From NCBI GenBank assembly GCA_003649445.1, contig QMRV01000019.1, forward strand, positions 1 through 39,814: 39,814 nucleotides of DNA, given 5' to 3'. The notes beneath the pieces are model-generated. The model did no database searches. It saw nothing but the letters and a program-made list of their open reading frames with translations, and was not told the origin of the DNA. The position numbers were made by a program, and so were the translations under genes. How positions within the stretch are numbered: position 1 is the stretch's first letter; the number at the start of each line of letters is the position of its first letter. Positions 1 to 7,280 of the stretch are shown piece after piece. The DNA comes from Thermoprotei archaeon. Its GTDB lineage: Archaea > Thermoproteota > Thermoprotei > Thermofilales > B15-G2.

Positions 1-422
1 GTTACTTCAGTTAATCCTGCTTCACTTCCAGGCACAGTGGGAGTGGTATCGAATAATACTACTATATCGCTCTTGACGTAAACTGAGGAAGTAGTGATTT
101 CGAAGTTGAAGTTCCTTAAGTAGCTATAGCCGTAAGCTGAAGCAAATACTTCAAGAGAATCTTTCCATATCTTAAATGCTTCGACGACAGCACTGACATA
201 GCGATCCGGCAGAGAACTTGATTTGACTATAACTACTCTAAGAGAAAATTTGTCCCATGCAACACCCATTAGCTCTATTGACGGGTCTTCTGAAGCAGAA
301 GAAGAGCCTTGTAGCTGATGAATATAGACTACATCAATGCATCTGAAGTTGAGAGTAGCGAGGCTGACAAGTAGTAGCAGTATTATCAGCAGTAGAGAGA
401 TCTTTCTCGCACATGCTTTCAT
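1..422 (-). CDS. Secreted protein, N-terminal part only; possibly matrixin-like metalloprotease
   Basis: An open reading frame starts at an ATG at 422 and runs off the left edge, giving 140 residues. Residues 1-25 form a basic start followed by a hydrophobic stretch (ISLLLIILLLLVSLA), as in a signal peptide or N-terminal anchor. The rest looks like a secreted domain: a Trp-containing helix (EAFKIWKDSLEVFA), a strand region, then a DIVVLF strand and a Gly-Leu-Thr near the cut. This order resembles the N-terminal half of small archaeal matrixin-type metalloproteases, but the HExxH motif would lie outside the window, so the family is an inference. The start codon lies 2 bases beyond the terminal TAG of the DUF4870-type gene, suggesting one transcript. 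Confidence 0.55.
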   Translation of the reverse strand, partial: MKACARKISLLLIILLLLVSLATLNFRCIDVVYIHQLQGSSSASEDPSIELMGVAWDKFSLRVVIVKSSSLPDRYVSAVVEAFKIWKDSLEVFASAYGYSYLRNFNFEITTSSVYVKSDIVVLFDTTPTVPGSEAGLTEV

Positions 423-424
423 GG

Positions 425-793
425 CTATATGCCTAGCTTGACTGCTATTTCGTAGACCAAGGGTACTTTAATCCACTCACCATAATAGGCCTTTATTCAA
501 CAAATAAGGGCTACTACAAGCCAAATAATGTAGATAAGAGGGTATACGAAGAGAAAGAGAGGCCGCAGGAAAAGCCATAGTACTGGTATTTGAGAAAGTG
601 TAGTTAAAGTAACGTGAGCTATTATCACACATATGCTGAAAATAAGGCTTTGAAATGCGTGAAATTTTACGAAATAGTCTTCCGGCTTAATTAGAATAGC
701 GGCTACGGGCCCTATTAATATGAGTAGCCACGCTATTAAACCTAATACACGGCTTTCACTCGAAATTTCTTTTGATAGTACCGTTTCCTCCAC
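425..793 (-). pseudogene. DUF4870/Tic20-type membrane protein interrupted by in-frame TGA
   Basis: The first 98 codons (793 to 497) encode a small membrane protein with three hydrophobic segments and the SRVLGLIAWLL and KFHAFQSL patterns typical of DUF4870. A TGA follows ALIC. Reading straight on in the same frame gives IKAYYGEWIKVPLVYEI and ends at TAG (425-427), which is the characteristic conserved C-terminus of this family (K-A-x-x-G-E-x-x-x-x-P-L). The gene is therefore one frame broken by one stop codon. It may be a nonsense mutation, a base-call error, or read through. The membrane role of the family is unknown. A second broken copy lies at 1802-2153. Confidence 0.75.
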
Positions 794-828
794 TCTCGTT
801 TAAAATAATTTGCTAAAAAGTATATTAA

Positions 829-836
829 TTTAAATA
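829..836 (+). promoter_or_regulatory. TATA box for candidate sRNA
   Basis: TTTAAATA is centred about 25 bases before 857-860, where the candidate C/D sRNA begins. No plus-strand protein gene follows, so this box supports an RNA transcript. Confidence 0.4.
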
Positions 837-859
837 TGTGAACGCTATTTCACATAGTG

Positions 860-910
860 GTGATGAAAGCCGCCGCTTCGGATCGATGAAGAGCGAACCT
901 TGGTTACTGA
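860..910 (+). ncRNA. Candidate box C/D sRNA (weak internal boxes)
   Basis: Box C GTGATGA (860-866) and box D CTGA (907-910) are perfect. Internal boxes are weaker: CGGA as D' (879-882) directly followed by TCGATGA as C' (883-889), with no spacer between them. The guides would be 12 bases (867-878) and 17 bases (890-906). No convincing terminal stem is visible. A TATA box lies at the right distance upstream. The 3' end overlaps the last codons of the amidohydrolase gene in antisense. The zero D'-C' spacing makes this less sure than the other three. Confidence 0.42.
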
Positions 911-1773
911 GCTCGAGACAGCCTAAGAATATTTTTCCCTAGAATTAGCTCCTTTTCTTCCTCTGTCAGCGGAGTAGACTTAATTACATTAATGTATATG
1001 TCTAGTCTACGAGACATAGGCCAGTCGGCTCCCCAGATGAATTTGTCTGCTCCAATAGTTTTCACAAAGTCTACTAGTTTTTCTGGAGGAAGACATATAG
1101 ACTGAGGCATCATGTACTCTTGCTTGTCTTCTACTAGAACCTGTACTCTGAGGCCTTTTCTTCGAGAGAGTTTAACTTTGTATAAGTGGTCTACTCTAAG
1201 TATTTTAGTTAAACCAAGGTACACGTTTTCGCGGTGAGCAGCTACAGTCGCGGCTTCGAGGTAGAAGGGGAAGCTCATATGCTCCATTATTATTATGAGC
1301 TCAGGGTGTCTTCTCGAAAGTAGATCTACGTACATTGGATGGGTTATCCAGGGATCTGGGCCATGGTATCCTGTGTGGAAGAGAACTGGCATTTTCAGTT
1401 CCTCTAGTTTTTCGAAGAACTTAGTTAGCTTAGAGCCTAGTAGCTTAAAGCCTTGGCCCTGCGGATGCATTTTGAAGCCTCGGCACTCTAATTCATATGC
1501 TTCTTCAGCTTGCTGAACAAGATCCTTAGATAGATCTACTGTAGCCCAGGGAATAAGTCTGTCTTCGTATTCTCGGCATACCTTAGCTACCCACTTATTT
1601 TGGTTTTCTCCAGGAAAATGTTTCCGAATTTTATCGCTTATTGGCGGTATAGGAGGATAAACTACTGCTTTAGCTATACCGTATTTATCGAGGTCTCTTA
1701 TGAGGTCTTCGGGTCTCTCGCCTTTTTTAACAGATAAATGACAGTGATTAGCTACTATCAGCACTAGCTGCAT
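904..1773 (-). CDS. Amidohydrolase-2 family metal-dependent hydrolase
   Basis: This 289-residue protein fits the amidohydrolase_2 family (TIM-barrel hydrolases or decarboxylases). The N-terminal metal site is visible as HCH (H10, H12). The middle carries GFKMHPQG, then a His in PVLFHTG and another in IIMEHMS, in the order expected for barrel strands. The C-terminal FIWGADWPM supplies the conserved Asp of the G-[SA]-D-W-P motif near residue 250. It is cytoplasmic, with no signal peptide. The substrate cannot be told from sequence. It lies between two DUF4870-type genes on the same strand. The start at 1773 is the only good ATG before the HxH motif. Confidence 0.8.
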   Translation of the reverse strand: MQLVLIVANHCHLSVKKGERPEDLIRDLDKYGIAKAVVYPPIPPISDKIRKHFPGENQNKWVAKVCREYEDRLIPWATVDLSKDLVQQAEEAYELECRGFKMHPQGQGFKLLGSKLTKFFEKLEELKMPVLFHTGYHGPDPWITHPMYVDLLSRRHPELIIIMEHMSFPFYLEAATVAAHRENVYLGLTKILRVDHLYKVKLSRRKGLRVQVLVEDKQEYMMPQSICLPPEKLVDFVKTIGADKFIWGADWPMSRRLDIYINVIKSTPLTEEEKELILGKNILRLSRAQ

Positions 1774-1801
1774 TACTTCAATACAAATAAAAGACTACTG
1801 C

Positions 1802-2153
1802 TTAAAGCAGCTTTAGTGCTTTAGCTATCCTGTAAACCAGTGGAAACCTGAATGCTGAACCTCCATATGCTTTAACTGCACGCACAAGCCCTACTACGAA
1901 AGGAAGTAAAGTAGAGTACCGATTCTGCGAGCGAACAGGGTGCAGGTAGCCTGAATATTGACGCCACTTTAATTAAAACTGCTAAAATAGCGCATATTAT
2001 GTAGAAAATAAAGCTCTGAATAGCGTGCTGTTTAACATACTTACTGCTATCTGTAGCAACTAGTAACGCAATAATAGCTCCTACAATATTTAAAGCCCAT
2101 GCAACAAACGCTAGGACTCTGCTTTCAAGACTTAAAGTCTTTTCATCCATCAA
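1802..2153 (-). pseudogene. DUF4870-type membrane protein, frameshifted
   Basis: The N-terminal part (from 2153) reads SRVLAFVAWALNIVGAIIALL and KYVKQHAIQSFIF, as in DUF4870. After about residue 67 the frame departs from the family. In another frame, starting near 1950, the sequence continues with LLPFVVGLVRAVKAYGG and FRFPLVYRIAKAL and stops at TAA (1802-1804), the expected family C-terminus. A single frameshift near 1945-1955 therefore splits the gene. It is a paralogue of the broken gene at 425-793; the amidohydrolase lies between them. Confidence 0.75.
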
Positions 2154-2183
2154 TATTGAGGAAAAAGACCATATATAGTCCTT

Positions 2184-2831
2184 TTACAAGATCTCTAAAA
2201 CAATTCGCTTAACGTAGAAAACATAAGATGGTTTTTCTTCACCTAGTAAGCCGAGTTCTTCAAGCTCAGCTAAATCCATGTAACTTATTCTAGCTGGAAG
2301 AACACTGGCTCTGAGCTTTATAGGTAGCACTTCACACTTCTTTTCTTTTACTCCAATAAAATTATTCAGAAATATGAGCGAGAGAACACTAGGATAGAGT
2401 TTTCCTTTAAATGAACTCAGCAGACCAATGTCAACATCTGCTTCTATACGCGCTAAAACCTTATTATTTTTCTTCGCGCTACAGAATACTCTATTTCTTT
2501 CTTCTCGGTAACTTATATCAGCTAAAGTCTTAAGAAAACCTTGCGAAACTCCCCACTCTACGTACTGTGGATTGTCAGCATACAATTTAACAGCGTAATA
2601 TCCCTTACGACCACTATACTTAGCTTCAATCATGTAGTTGAGTTCTCTTACCTTCAGGCCTTCAACACCTTTGCCTGAAAGACTAACCGACTCAAGCACT
2701 TGAACATAAAGTCTTACTTTATTTCTTCTAACAACAGGAGTAACTCCGCTTAAAAGGAAATTTTCTACTTTCTCGACAGGTATGTAGTAAACTAGAGTCA
2801 ATCCTCTAAACTCAAGCAAATACTTACTCAC
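2184..2831 (-). CDS. Acetoacetate decarboxylase/DUF2071-like protein
   Basis: This 215-residue soluble protein has the layout of the acetoacetate-decarboxylase-like beta-barrel superfamily: an N-terminal YYIPVEKVENFL (residues after a beta strand), a core strand set (KVRLYVQVLESV), then ELNYMIEAKY and GYYAVKLYADNPQYVEWG, which resembles the conserved E-x-N...G-x-x-x-x-L-x-A-D-N segment of DUF2071 and ADC proteins. I do not see a clearly placed Schiff-base Lys, so activity is uncertain. It is followed 39 bases later (upstream on this strand) by the nuclease-fold gene and may be co-transcribed with it. Confidence 0.45.
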   Translation of the reverse strand: MSKYLLEFRGLTLVYYIPVEKVENFLLSGVTPVVRRNKVRLYVQVLESVSLSGKGVEGLKVRELNYMIEAKYSGRKGYYAVKLYADNPQYVEWGVSQGFLKTLADISYREERNRVFCSAKKNNKVLARIEADVDIGLLSSFKGKLYPSVLSLIFLNNFIGVKEKKCEVLPIKLRASVLPARISYMDLAELEELGLLGEEKPSYVFYVKRIVLEIL

Positions 2832-2869
2832 ATATACTGTTAGTGCTTAGCGGAAAAAACTTTAGCGCA

Positions 2870-3244
2870 CTACTCGGCAGGTTTTAGAGTTGCGAGTTGA
2901 CGAGAAATTATTTTTTCGACCTTAGTTAAAAGATCTTCAAGGTTATCAAATACTATGATTCTAGGACTACAGAGATTATCTAGCATTTCATGAAAAACTT
3001 TCTTCTCGACAAGAAGATAAAACGGTATCTCCGAGACATCTACTATTTTGATAAAACACTTAATTACGGCGCTTTCTACGTCTTCACCTTCAGCAATTTC
3101 AAATCCAATATACTTTTTTCCACCTAATACTACTAAGATAGGTATTTTATGAACGATTCCACTTTCTCCTTCTACTTCAGCGTCGACTACTACTCTGTAT
3201 CCTCTTTCTTTCAAAGCCTGTGCTAGTGCTTTCTTATATTCCAT
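2870..3244 (-). CDS. Mrr-like PD-(D/E)XK nuclease-fold protein, probably inactive
   Basis: This 124-residue protein resembles the archaeal Mrr-type endonuclease fold. After an N-terminal helix (YKKALAQALKERGY) comes VEGESGIVHKIPILVV, then KKYIGFEIAEGE, then a helix and a strand (PFYLLVEKK). In active relatives the second segment reads H-x-[IV]-D and the third ends in E-x-K. Here the Asp is replaced by Pro (residue 35) and the Lys by Ala (E49-I-A). The fold assignment is an inference; the missing catalytic residues are visible. It may bind DNA or act as a subunit rather than cut. Confidence 0.5.
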   Translation of the reverse strand: MEYKKALAQALKERGYRVVVDAEVEGESGIVHKIPILVVLGGKKYIGFEIAEGEDVESAVIKCFIKIVDVSEIPFYLLVEKKVFHEMLDNLCSPRIIVFDNLEDLLTKVEKIISRQLATLKPAE

Positions 3245-3355
3245 AAGTTACGCCTACTCTATGTGTACTAGGAAAACGTATAAGCCTTTTCATATAAGTA
3301 TAAAATCACTCAAGAGGCTCACTTCAACAGCGAAGAAGTCTGAGTGAGAGACACT

Positions 3356-3412
3356 CTGGTCAGAAACCTACCCTTTCGTCACCTCTCAGTAGTGGTCGGG
3401 TTCATCACCCAG
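3356..3412 (-). ncRNA. Box C/D sRNA (2'-O-methylation guide)
   Basis: All parts of an archaeal C/D sRNA are present. Reading on the minus strand: CTGG, box C GTGATGA (3408-3402), a 12-base guide, D' CTGA (3389-3386), a 3-base spacer, C' GTGACGA (3382-3376), a 12-base guide, box D CTGA (3363-3360) and CCAG. The flanking CTGG and CCAG pair perfectly and close the kink-turn. By the D+5 rule the targets would be UAGUGGUCGGGU (methylated at the fifth base, G) and AAACCUACCCUU (fifth base, C). The target RNAs are not in this window. A TATA box lies 23 bases upstream. Confidence 0.88.
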
Positions 3413-3430
3413 AATACTAGATGCTTGCTC

Positions 3431-3438
3431 TATATAAG
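3431..3438 (-). promoter_or_regulatory. TATA box for the C/D sRNA
   Basis: On the minus strand this reads CTTATATA, centred about 23 bases before the sRNA 5' end at 3412, the usual archaeal spacing. No protein gene start lies close enough to claim it instead. Confidence 0.6.
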
Positions 3439-3485
3439 TAGCTATTGTTAATTATTTTAAATTAACGTATCTTTTTATAGCTAAG

Positions 3486-3494
3486 CTTAAATAT
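3486..3494 (+). promoter_or_regulatory. TATA box for ACT-domain regulator (leaderless)
   Basis: CTTAAATAT is centred about 27 bases before the ATG at 3517, so transcription should begin at or next to the start codon. No Shine-Dalgarno-like sequence is visible, which fits a leaderless mRNA. Confidence 0.55.
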
Positions 3495-3516
3495 CTTTTT
3501 TAGATGTATATTGTGA

Positions 3517-4026
3517 ATGTCTATCTGGAGTGAAATAAATAGAGTATTTAAGAGGTCTTCTGCTAAAATGAAAGTTGTTAAATTAATGTTGAGCTATGGT
3601 CTCAGAATAGATAGTAGTGGAAGGATTTTCTGCGGAGAACTCGAAATACCTTATACTTCAGTAGCTCGTGCAAGCAGTACTGATAGGAGGACTGTGAAGA
3701 AGTGTGTTGAAGAAATATTGAGAAATAATAAACTTAGAGAGTTTTTCGAGAAACTCAAGCCCGCTGGCCCCTTCTTAAAAGATGTTGCTAAAATACTCGG
3801 CTACAGGTGCCTCGTAATAGTTCCTACTAGAGACCAGCCCGGCATAATAGCGACTATTACTTCTATTCTAGCTAAGCGGAAAATAAATATTGTACAGGTT
3901 ATCGCCGAAGACCCCAAGCTCCACGAAGAGCCGAAGCTCTACATTATTGTCGAAGGAGAAATACCTGGAGACGCTATTATGGAGATTCTATCTGAACCCT
4001 ATGTAGATAAAGTTACTGTACAGTAG
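3517..4026 (+). CDS. HTH and ACT domain regulator of amino-acid metabolism
   Basis: This 169-residue protein has an N-terminal winged-helix-like region (residues about 15-75, with EIPYTSVARASSTDRRTVKK as the recognition part) and a C-terminal ACT domain (about 95-169). The ACT region shows the typical start LVIVPTRDQPGIIATITSIL followed by NIVQVIAEDP and LYIIVEG. This matches the archaeal COG2150 type, predicted regulators that sense amino acids through ACT dimers. It is cytoplasmic. The gene appears to stand alone with its own TATA box. Which genes it controls cannot be told from the neighbours. Confidence 0.8.
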   Translation: MSIWSEINRVFKRSSAKMKVVKLMLSYGLRIDSSGRIFCGELEIPYTSVARASSTDRRTVKKCVEEILRNNKLREFFEKLKPAGPFLKDVAKILGYRCLVIVPTRDQPGIIATITSILAKRKINIVQVIAEDPKLHEEPKLYIIVEGEIPGDAIMEILSEPYVDKVTVQ

Positions 4027-4083
4027 CGTTCTACTTCAAGTCAAGCTATAAATACTTAATTTTTACAGAAAGTACTGGAGACT

Positions 4084-5082
4084 ATGATTTTAGCCAGCAA
4101 AGGAATCTGGTCAGGATTTTATCCTCCTCAAGCAATTTTAAGGAAAAAGAAGTTCAAGAAAATTGTCTTAGAGCCACCCGACTATAATCCCGGCTCGTGG
4201 CGTGGAGCAGGTAAAGTTCTAGTAGATTACGAGAACGAGGAGTTCTGGCTGACTACAAGGCCCCGTAAGGCAGTGCCTGTTAGAGGCTATGCTATCGAAA
4301 TATATAGGTCTATTAACGGCGAAGACTATTCTTTAGTAGCGACTATTACTAGAGAGGAGCTTAAGGAGAGTACAGGCTTGAATATAGCTAGCATTGAAGG
4401 ACAGCAGCTTCTAAAAGACCCGCTTACAGGCAAATATTATCTATACGTAGCTGTAGATCTCCAGCAGCCACCTTATCCTGGCTGGGACACTCTACTTTTA
4501 GTAGCTGACGACCCTAGGGGGCCTTGGGAGCCCAGAGGACTTGTTCTCAGAAGAGAGCACCTTTATGAGGTGAAGGAGGCTAGAGACGCCATAATAGACA
4601 TTATTGACGGTGTCTACTTTGCTGTATACAAGGTTAACGACGGGGTTAGAGTTAATATGGCTCTAGCTGTAAGTAGCGACGGCATTAATTGGAGAAAACT
4701 AGGTGTATTAGGCTTAGATAATGGGCGTCAACCACACTACTTCTTTCTAGGCGGAAAAATATTTGCTGGAACACTAGGTCCTATTCTTCTAGGATTCGAA
4801 ACACTCTACGTGACTAGAGGAGGAGGCTATACAGACACTTTTGTAGCTTACTTGCTCAATTATCGTGAGAAACGACTTGAAACACTATTTAAAGGTAGAT
4901 GGGAGCCTCAGTCACCTTACGAGCGAAAAGACTACCCTGTTCACGGATACTGCGATATTGTCTACGACCCATTTAAAGAAAGATTTCTCATATTCATTGA
5001 GGCAGTAGACCCCTCATCGGAGTTAGGCTTAAACTACGAAGTAGATAGAGTTCTTCTCTATGAATCCCCTACTCGAGAATAA
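4084..5082 (+). CDS. Beta-propeller glycoside hydrolase-like protein (GH43/GH130 type)
   Basis: This 332-residue protein is rich in beta strands, with repeated propeller-blade motifs: GAGKVLVDYENEEFWLTTRPR, EGQQLLKDPLTGKYYLYVA, VADDPRGPWEPRG, AVSSDGINWRKLG and HGYCDIVYDPFKERFLIF. The D-P-x-x-G-K-Y-Y-L and S-x-D-G-x-x-W repeats are those of five-bladed propeller glycosidases and phosphorylases. No signal peptide is present, so it acts in the cytoplasm. The substrate is unknown. A TATA box TATAAATA lies at 4047-4054, and CTGGAG at 4075-4080 may help set the start. Other carbohydrate-type genes occur at 16861-19161 and 28589-30333. Confidence 0.65.
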   Translation: MILASKGIWSGFYPPQAILRKKKFKKIVLEPPDYNPGSWRGAGKVLVDYENEEFWLTTRPRKAVPVRGYAIEIYRSINGEDYSLVATITREELKESTGLNIASIEGQQLLKDPLTGKYYLYVAVDLQQPPYPGWDTLLLVADDPRGPWEPRGLVLRREHLYEVKEARDAIIDIIDGVYFAVYKVNDGVRVNMALAVSSDGINWRKLGVLGLDNGRQPHYFFLGGKIFAGTLGPILLGFETLYVTRGGGYTDTFVAYLLNYREKRLETLFKGRWEPQSPYERKDYPVHGYCDIVYDPFKERFLIFIEAVDPSSELGLNYEVDRVLLYESPTRE

Positions 5083-5140
5083 ATAGGATTTTTCAGGAAT
5101 TATCTTAGTATACTGTAACTTACACATATTTCTCGGATAC

Positions 5141-6067
5141 ATGGGACTTAAGAAAATAGTCGTAGTACAGTTCAAGCTTAATGAAACTTACTACCTCTCT
5201 GAAGAAACATTTAGAAGCAAATGGAGCGAGTACTTGCTCTAGCTGACTCGAAAATAAAACTCGGCGAAGACACAATAGTAGTTTTCCCGAAAACATAGGT
5301 TCATTCCTAGTATCTTTAGGTGAGGAAAATATCGTGAAAACAGCGAATTCGCTTCAAGTAGCTCTAAGAAAAATGGTTAGAGACAACTATTCTTTACTCC
5401 TCAAAATATGGGTTAAAGCTAGAAGGTGGATTGCTTTTCTTAAGGTAAAGAAAAGCAAGGAAATGTTAAACACATACATTAGTGTATTTAGCAGACTAGC
5501 TAAAATCTACAAAACTAATATCGTTGTCAGAACAATTCTGATTCCCGAAGTTCATAAACTAGGCTCAAAAATCACTTTGACTGGGTACAAAGTCTACAAT
5601 ACTTGCTTTGTCTTCAACACTAAAGGTAGAGTCGTGGGCATTCAGCAAAAAGAGTTCTCGGTGCTCTAGACAGATTTCTTGAAGCCTCTTCTTCAAATAA
5701 AATAAACTTAATTAAACTCGACATAGGTTTGCTTGGAGTAGCTATTGGAGAAGACTGCTTTAACTACAATTATTTACGTGAATTAAAGCAAATGGGAGCA
5801 AATATTCTAGTAAATCCCGTTATTTACTGGGGAAGGTGGAGCCCTGAAGTAGAGAAAGAACGGAGTAAAGGTTGCTGAGCTCACGTACAGAAACTTAAAA
5901 TAAAGTATGGGCTCTGCTCAATGGCTGTAGGACAAATACTAGATATTTCCTTCGAAGGCAGGAGTAGCATAATTATTCTACTAGAAGAAACATTTAATGA
6001 ATCAGGGTATTTAGTAAAATCTAGAAGCCATAAAGATGAAGAAATACTCTCAATTAAAGTAAACTAA
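5141..6067 (+). pseudogene. Nitrilase/carbon-nitrogen hydrolase remnant
   Basis: Pieces of one nitrilase-superfamily gene lie in order but in different frames. An ATG at 5141 opens a piece ending at a TAG near 5240. It continues in a second frame as SKIKLGEDTIVVFPKT, then as a 111-residue open piece (5334-5669, with LTGYKVYNTCFVFN), and then as GVAIGEDCFNYNYLRELKQMGANILVNP, broken by TGA at 5876-5878 and ending at 6067. Two catalytic positions are lost as well: the Glu expected after VVFP is Lys, and the Cys expected in GVAICxD is Gly. This is genuine decay, not just base-calling error. Confidence 0.8.
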
Positions 6068-6151
6068 TATCACAATATATACTTATTGCGAAAGACTGTG
6101 CCTTTACCAGCTAAAATAAATAAATTTTAAATCTTTATGAATAGTTAATTA

Positions 6152-6409
6152 ATGATGAATAAGAAAAAGGCTTGAAGTAGAGAATTCCTACAGAAATATC
6201 CGGTTGCTGAGATTATATCAGTAATTATAATTTTCTTGATAGTTATATTAATTATATCTATATTATTTTTTGCTATAGAAGGAAGAATATGGTTAACAAA
6301 TCCAATAATATGTTTTATAGGATTAATAATAATTTTATTAATAATGGGTTCGATAGCTATACTAAGATTACTAGCTATTCCCATTTTGGGAGCTACACTT
6401 AATAAATAA
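6152..6409 (+). pseudogene. Small two-helix membrane protein with TGA at codon 8
   Basis: An AT-rich reading frame starts with ATG ATG at 6152 and has TGA as codon 8 (6173-6175), then stays open for 77 codons to TAA (6407-6409). The product has two strongly hydrophobic segments (ISVIIIFLIVILIISILFF and CFIGLIIILLIMGSIAIL). A TATA-like TTTTAAAT lies about 25 bases before the first ATG, which fits a leaderless gene. No in-frame ATG, GTG or TTG start follows the TGA before the first hydrophobic segment. The 5' end could also be read as a degenerate C/D sRNA (ATGATGA at 6152-6158, CTGA near 6205). Confidence 0.5.
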
Positions 6410-6761
6410 TGTTTAACTTTTTACAGAAATTTATTCGCTAGAGCAGAATTCTATAATAAATTGCTATTTAGTATTCTTCACAGCTGGGCTAGCGGAAATA
6501 CCATTTCATACAACGTACCATAAATTAGAATAAAAGCACGTTGAAAGAAAATCAATAATACTTTGTTGAGGCTTTAAATAGACAAATACAAGATATTATA
6601 TACTAATAGCAGCATTAAGTGCTCGTATTCTCGTTTTATTTTAGTTGCTCTTATATTGTTGCATAATTAGAGAGTTAGCGTATAAGGTTTTGTTTCAACT
6701 ATTGTATTTTGGAAATAAACACATATTTCATATTTAGTCTTTAAAGAAATTATATTGACTT
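6410..6761. other. AT-rich stretch without a recognisable gene
   Basis: I see no intact gene in these 350 bases. A short plus-strand reading (FFTAGLAEIPFHTTYHKLE, near 6475-6530) looks protein-like but is closed by stops on both sides, so it may be a remnant. No RNA boxes or clear repeats are visible. Confidence 0.4.
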
Positions 6762-7217
6762 TTAGGCAGTATTTGATTGAGTCATTGTTACAATGTAATA
6801 TAGTAGCGGTAACGATAGTAGAGCTGATGTTCTGCCTTTTTCTGTGAGCCTATACGATGTTCTTAGCGGAGGACCTTTCTCTACTATTCTTTCAATAAAT
6901 CCTGAATCTGATAGAGCTTTGAGTTTAAGTGATAGACTTCGAGAACTGGCTCCAGTAATTTTCTTTAATTCATTAAAGCCGAGGGGACCTAATATGAGAA
7001 GCGAGTAAAGTATTTCGAGAACCCATTTCTGGGATAAGAGACTAAAGCTTGGTTTCAGTGATTCGAGGAGCATTTTCATGTCTTCGAAGCTTACTTCTCC
7101 TTTCTCGAGTATTTCTTTAAGTGTTTCTTCTACTCCCTGTGCTGTATGTTTAATTTTCTTTTCTACTTTCAATGCTATTTCTTGACTTAGAGTTATTTTA
7201 GGTTCACCAGGTTTCAT
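6762..7217 (-). CDS. HxlR-type winged-helix transcriptional regulator
   Basis: This 151-residue protein has a helical N-terminal extension of about 55 residues, then an HxlR-like winged-helix domain (about 57-140). The pattern KWVLEILYSLLILGPLGFNELKKITG, then SRSLSLKLKALSDSGFIER and PLRTSYRLTEKGR, matches the family: W-x-x-x-I-L, R/G-F-N-E-L, L-x-x-L-x-x-x-G-[LF]-I-x-R and Y-x-L-T-x-K-G. The Cys that some redox-sensing relatives carry near the N-terminus is absent. It is divergent from geranylgeranyl reductase across 63 bases that contain a repeated 10-mer, so it may control itself and that gene. Confidence 0.75.
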   Translation of the reverse strand: MKPGEPKITLSQEIALKVEKKIKHTAQGVEETLKEILEKGEVSFEDMKMLLESLKPSFSLLSQKWVLEILYSLLILGPLGFNELKKITGASSRSLSLKLKALSDSGFIERIVEKGPPLRTSYRLTEKGRTSALLSLPLLYYIVTMTQSNTA

Positions 7218-7231
7218 AAATTATACCTAAT

Positions 7232-7259
7232 AGTTTATTAAGTAGACTAAGTTTATTAA
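7232..7259. repeat. Direct repeat AGTTTATTAA x2 in divergent promoter
   Basis: AGTTTATTAA occurs at 7232-7241 and again at 7250-7259, 18 bases apart, in the 63-base gap between the HxlR regulator and geranylgeranyl reductase. The copies overlap the likely TATA elements for the rightward gene, so they could be either an operator or just TATA-like sequence. Confidence 0.4.
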
Positions 7260-7280
7260 ATATACTGAGGGGTGTAATGC

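Noticed and set aside
3389..3411. A tRNA T-arm-like GGG-TTCATCA-CCC
   Set aside because: There is no acceptor, anticodon or D-arm around it. The loop is box C of the minus-strand C/D sRNA.
6145..6384. A 79-codon minus-strand reading frame
   Set aside because: It is antisense to the plus-strand small membrane gene and rich in Ile and Asn from AT-rich DNA. The plus strand has the promoter and the hydrophobic pattern.
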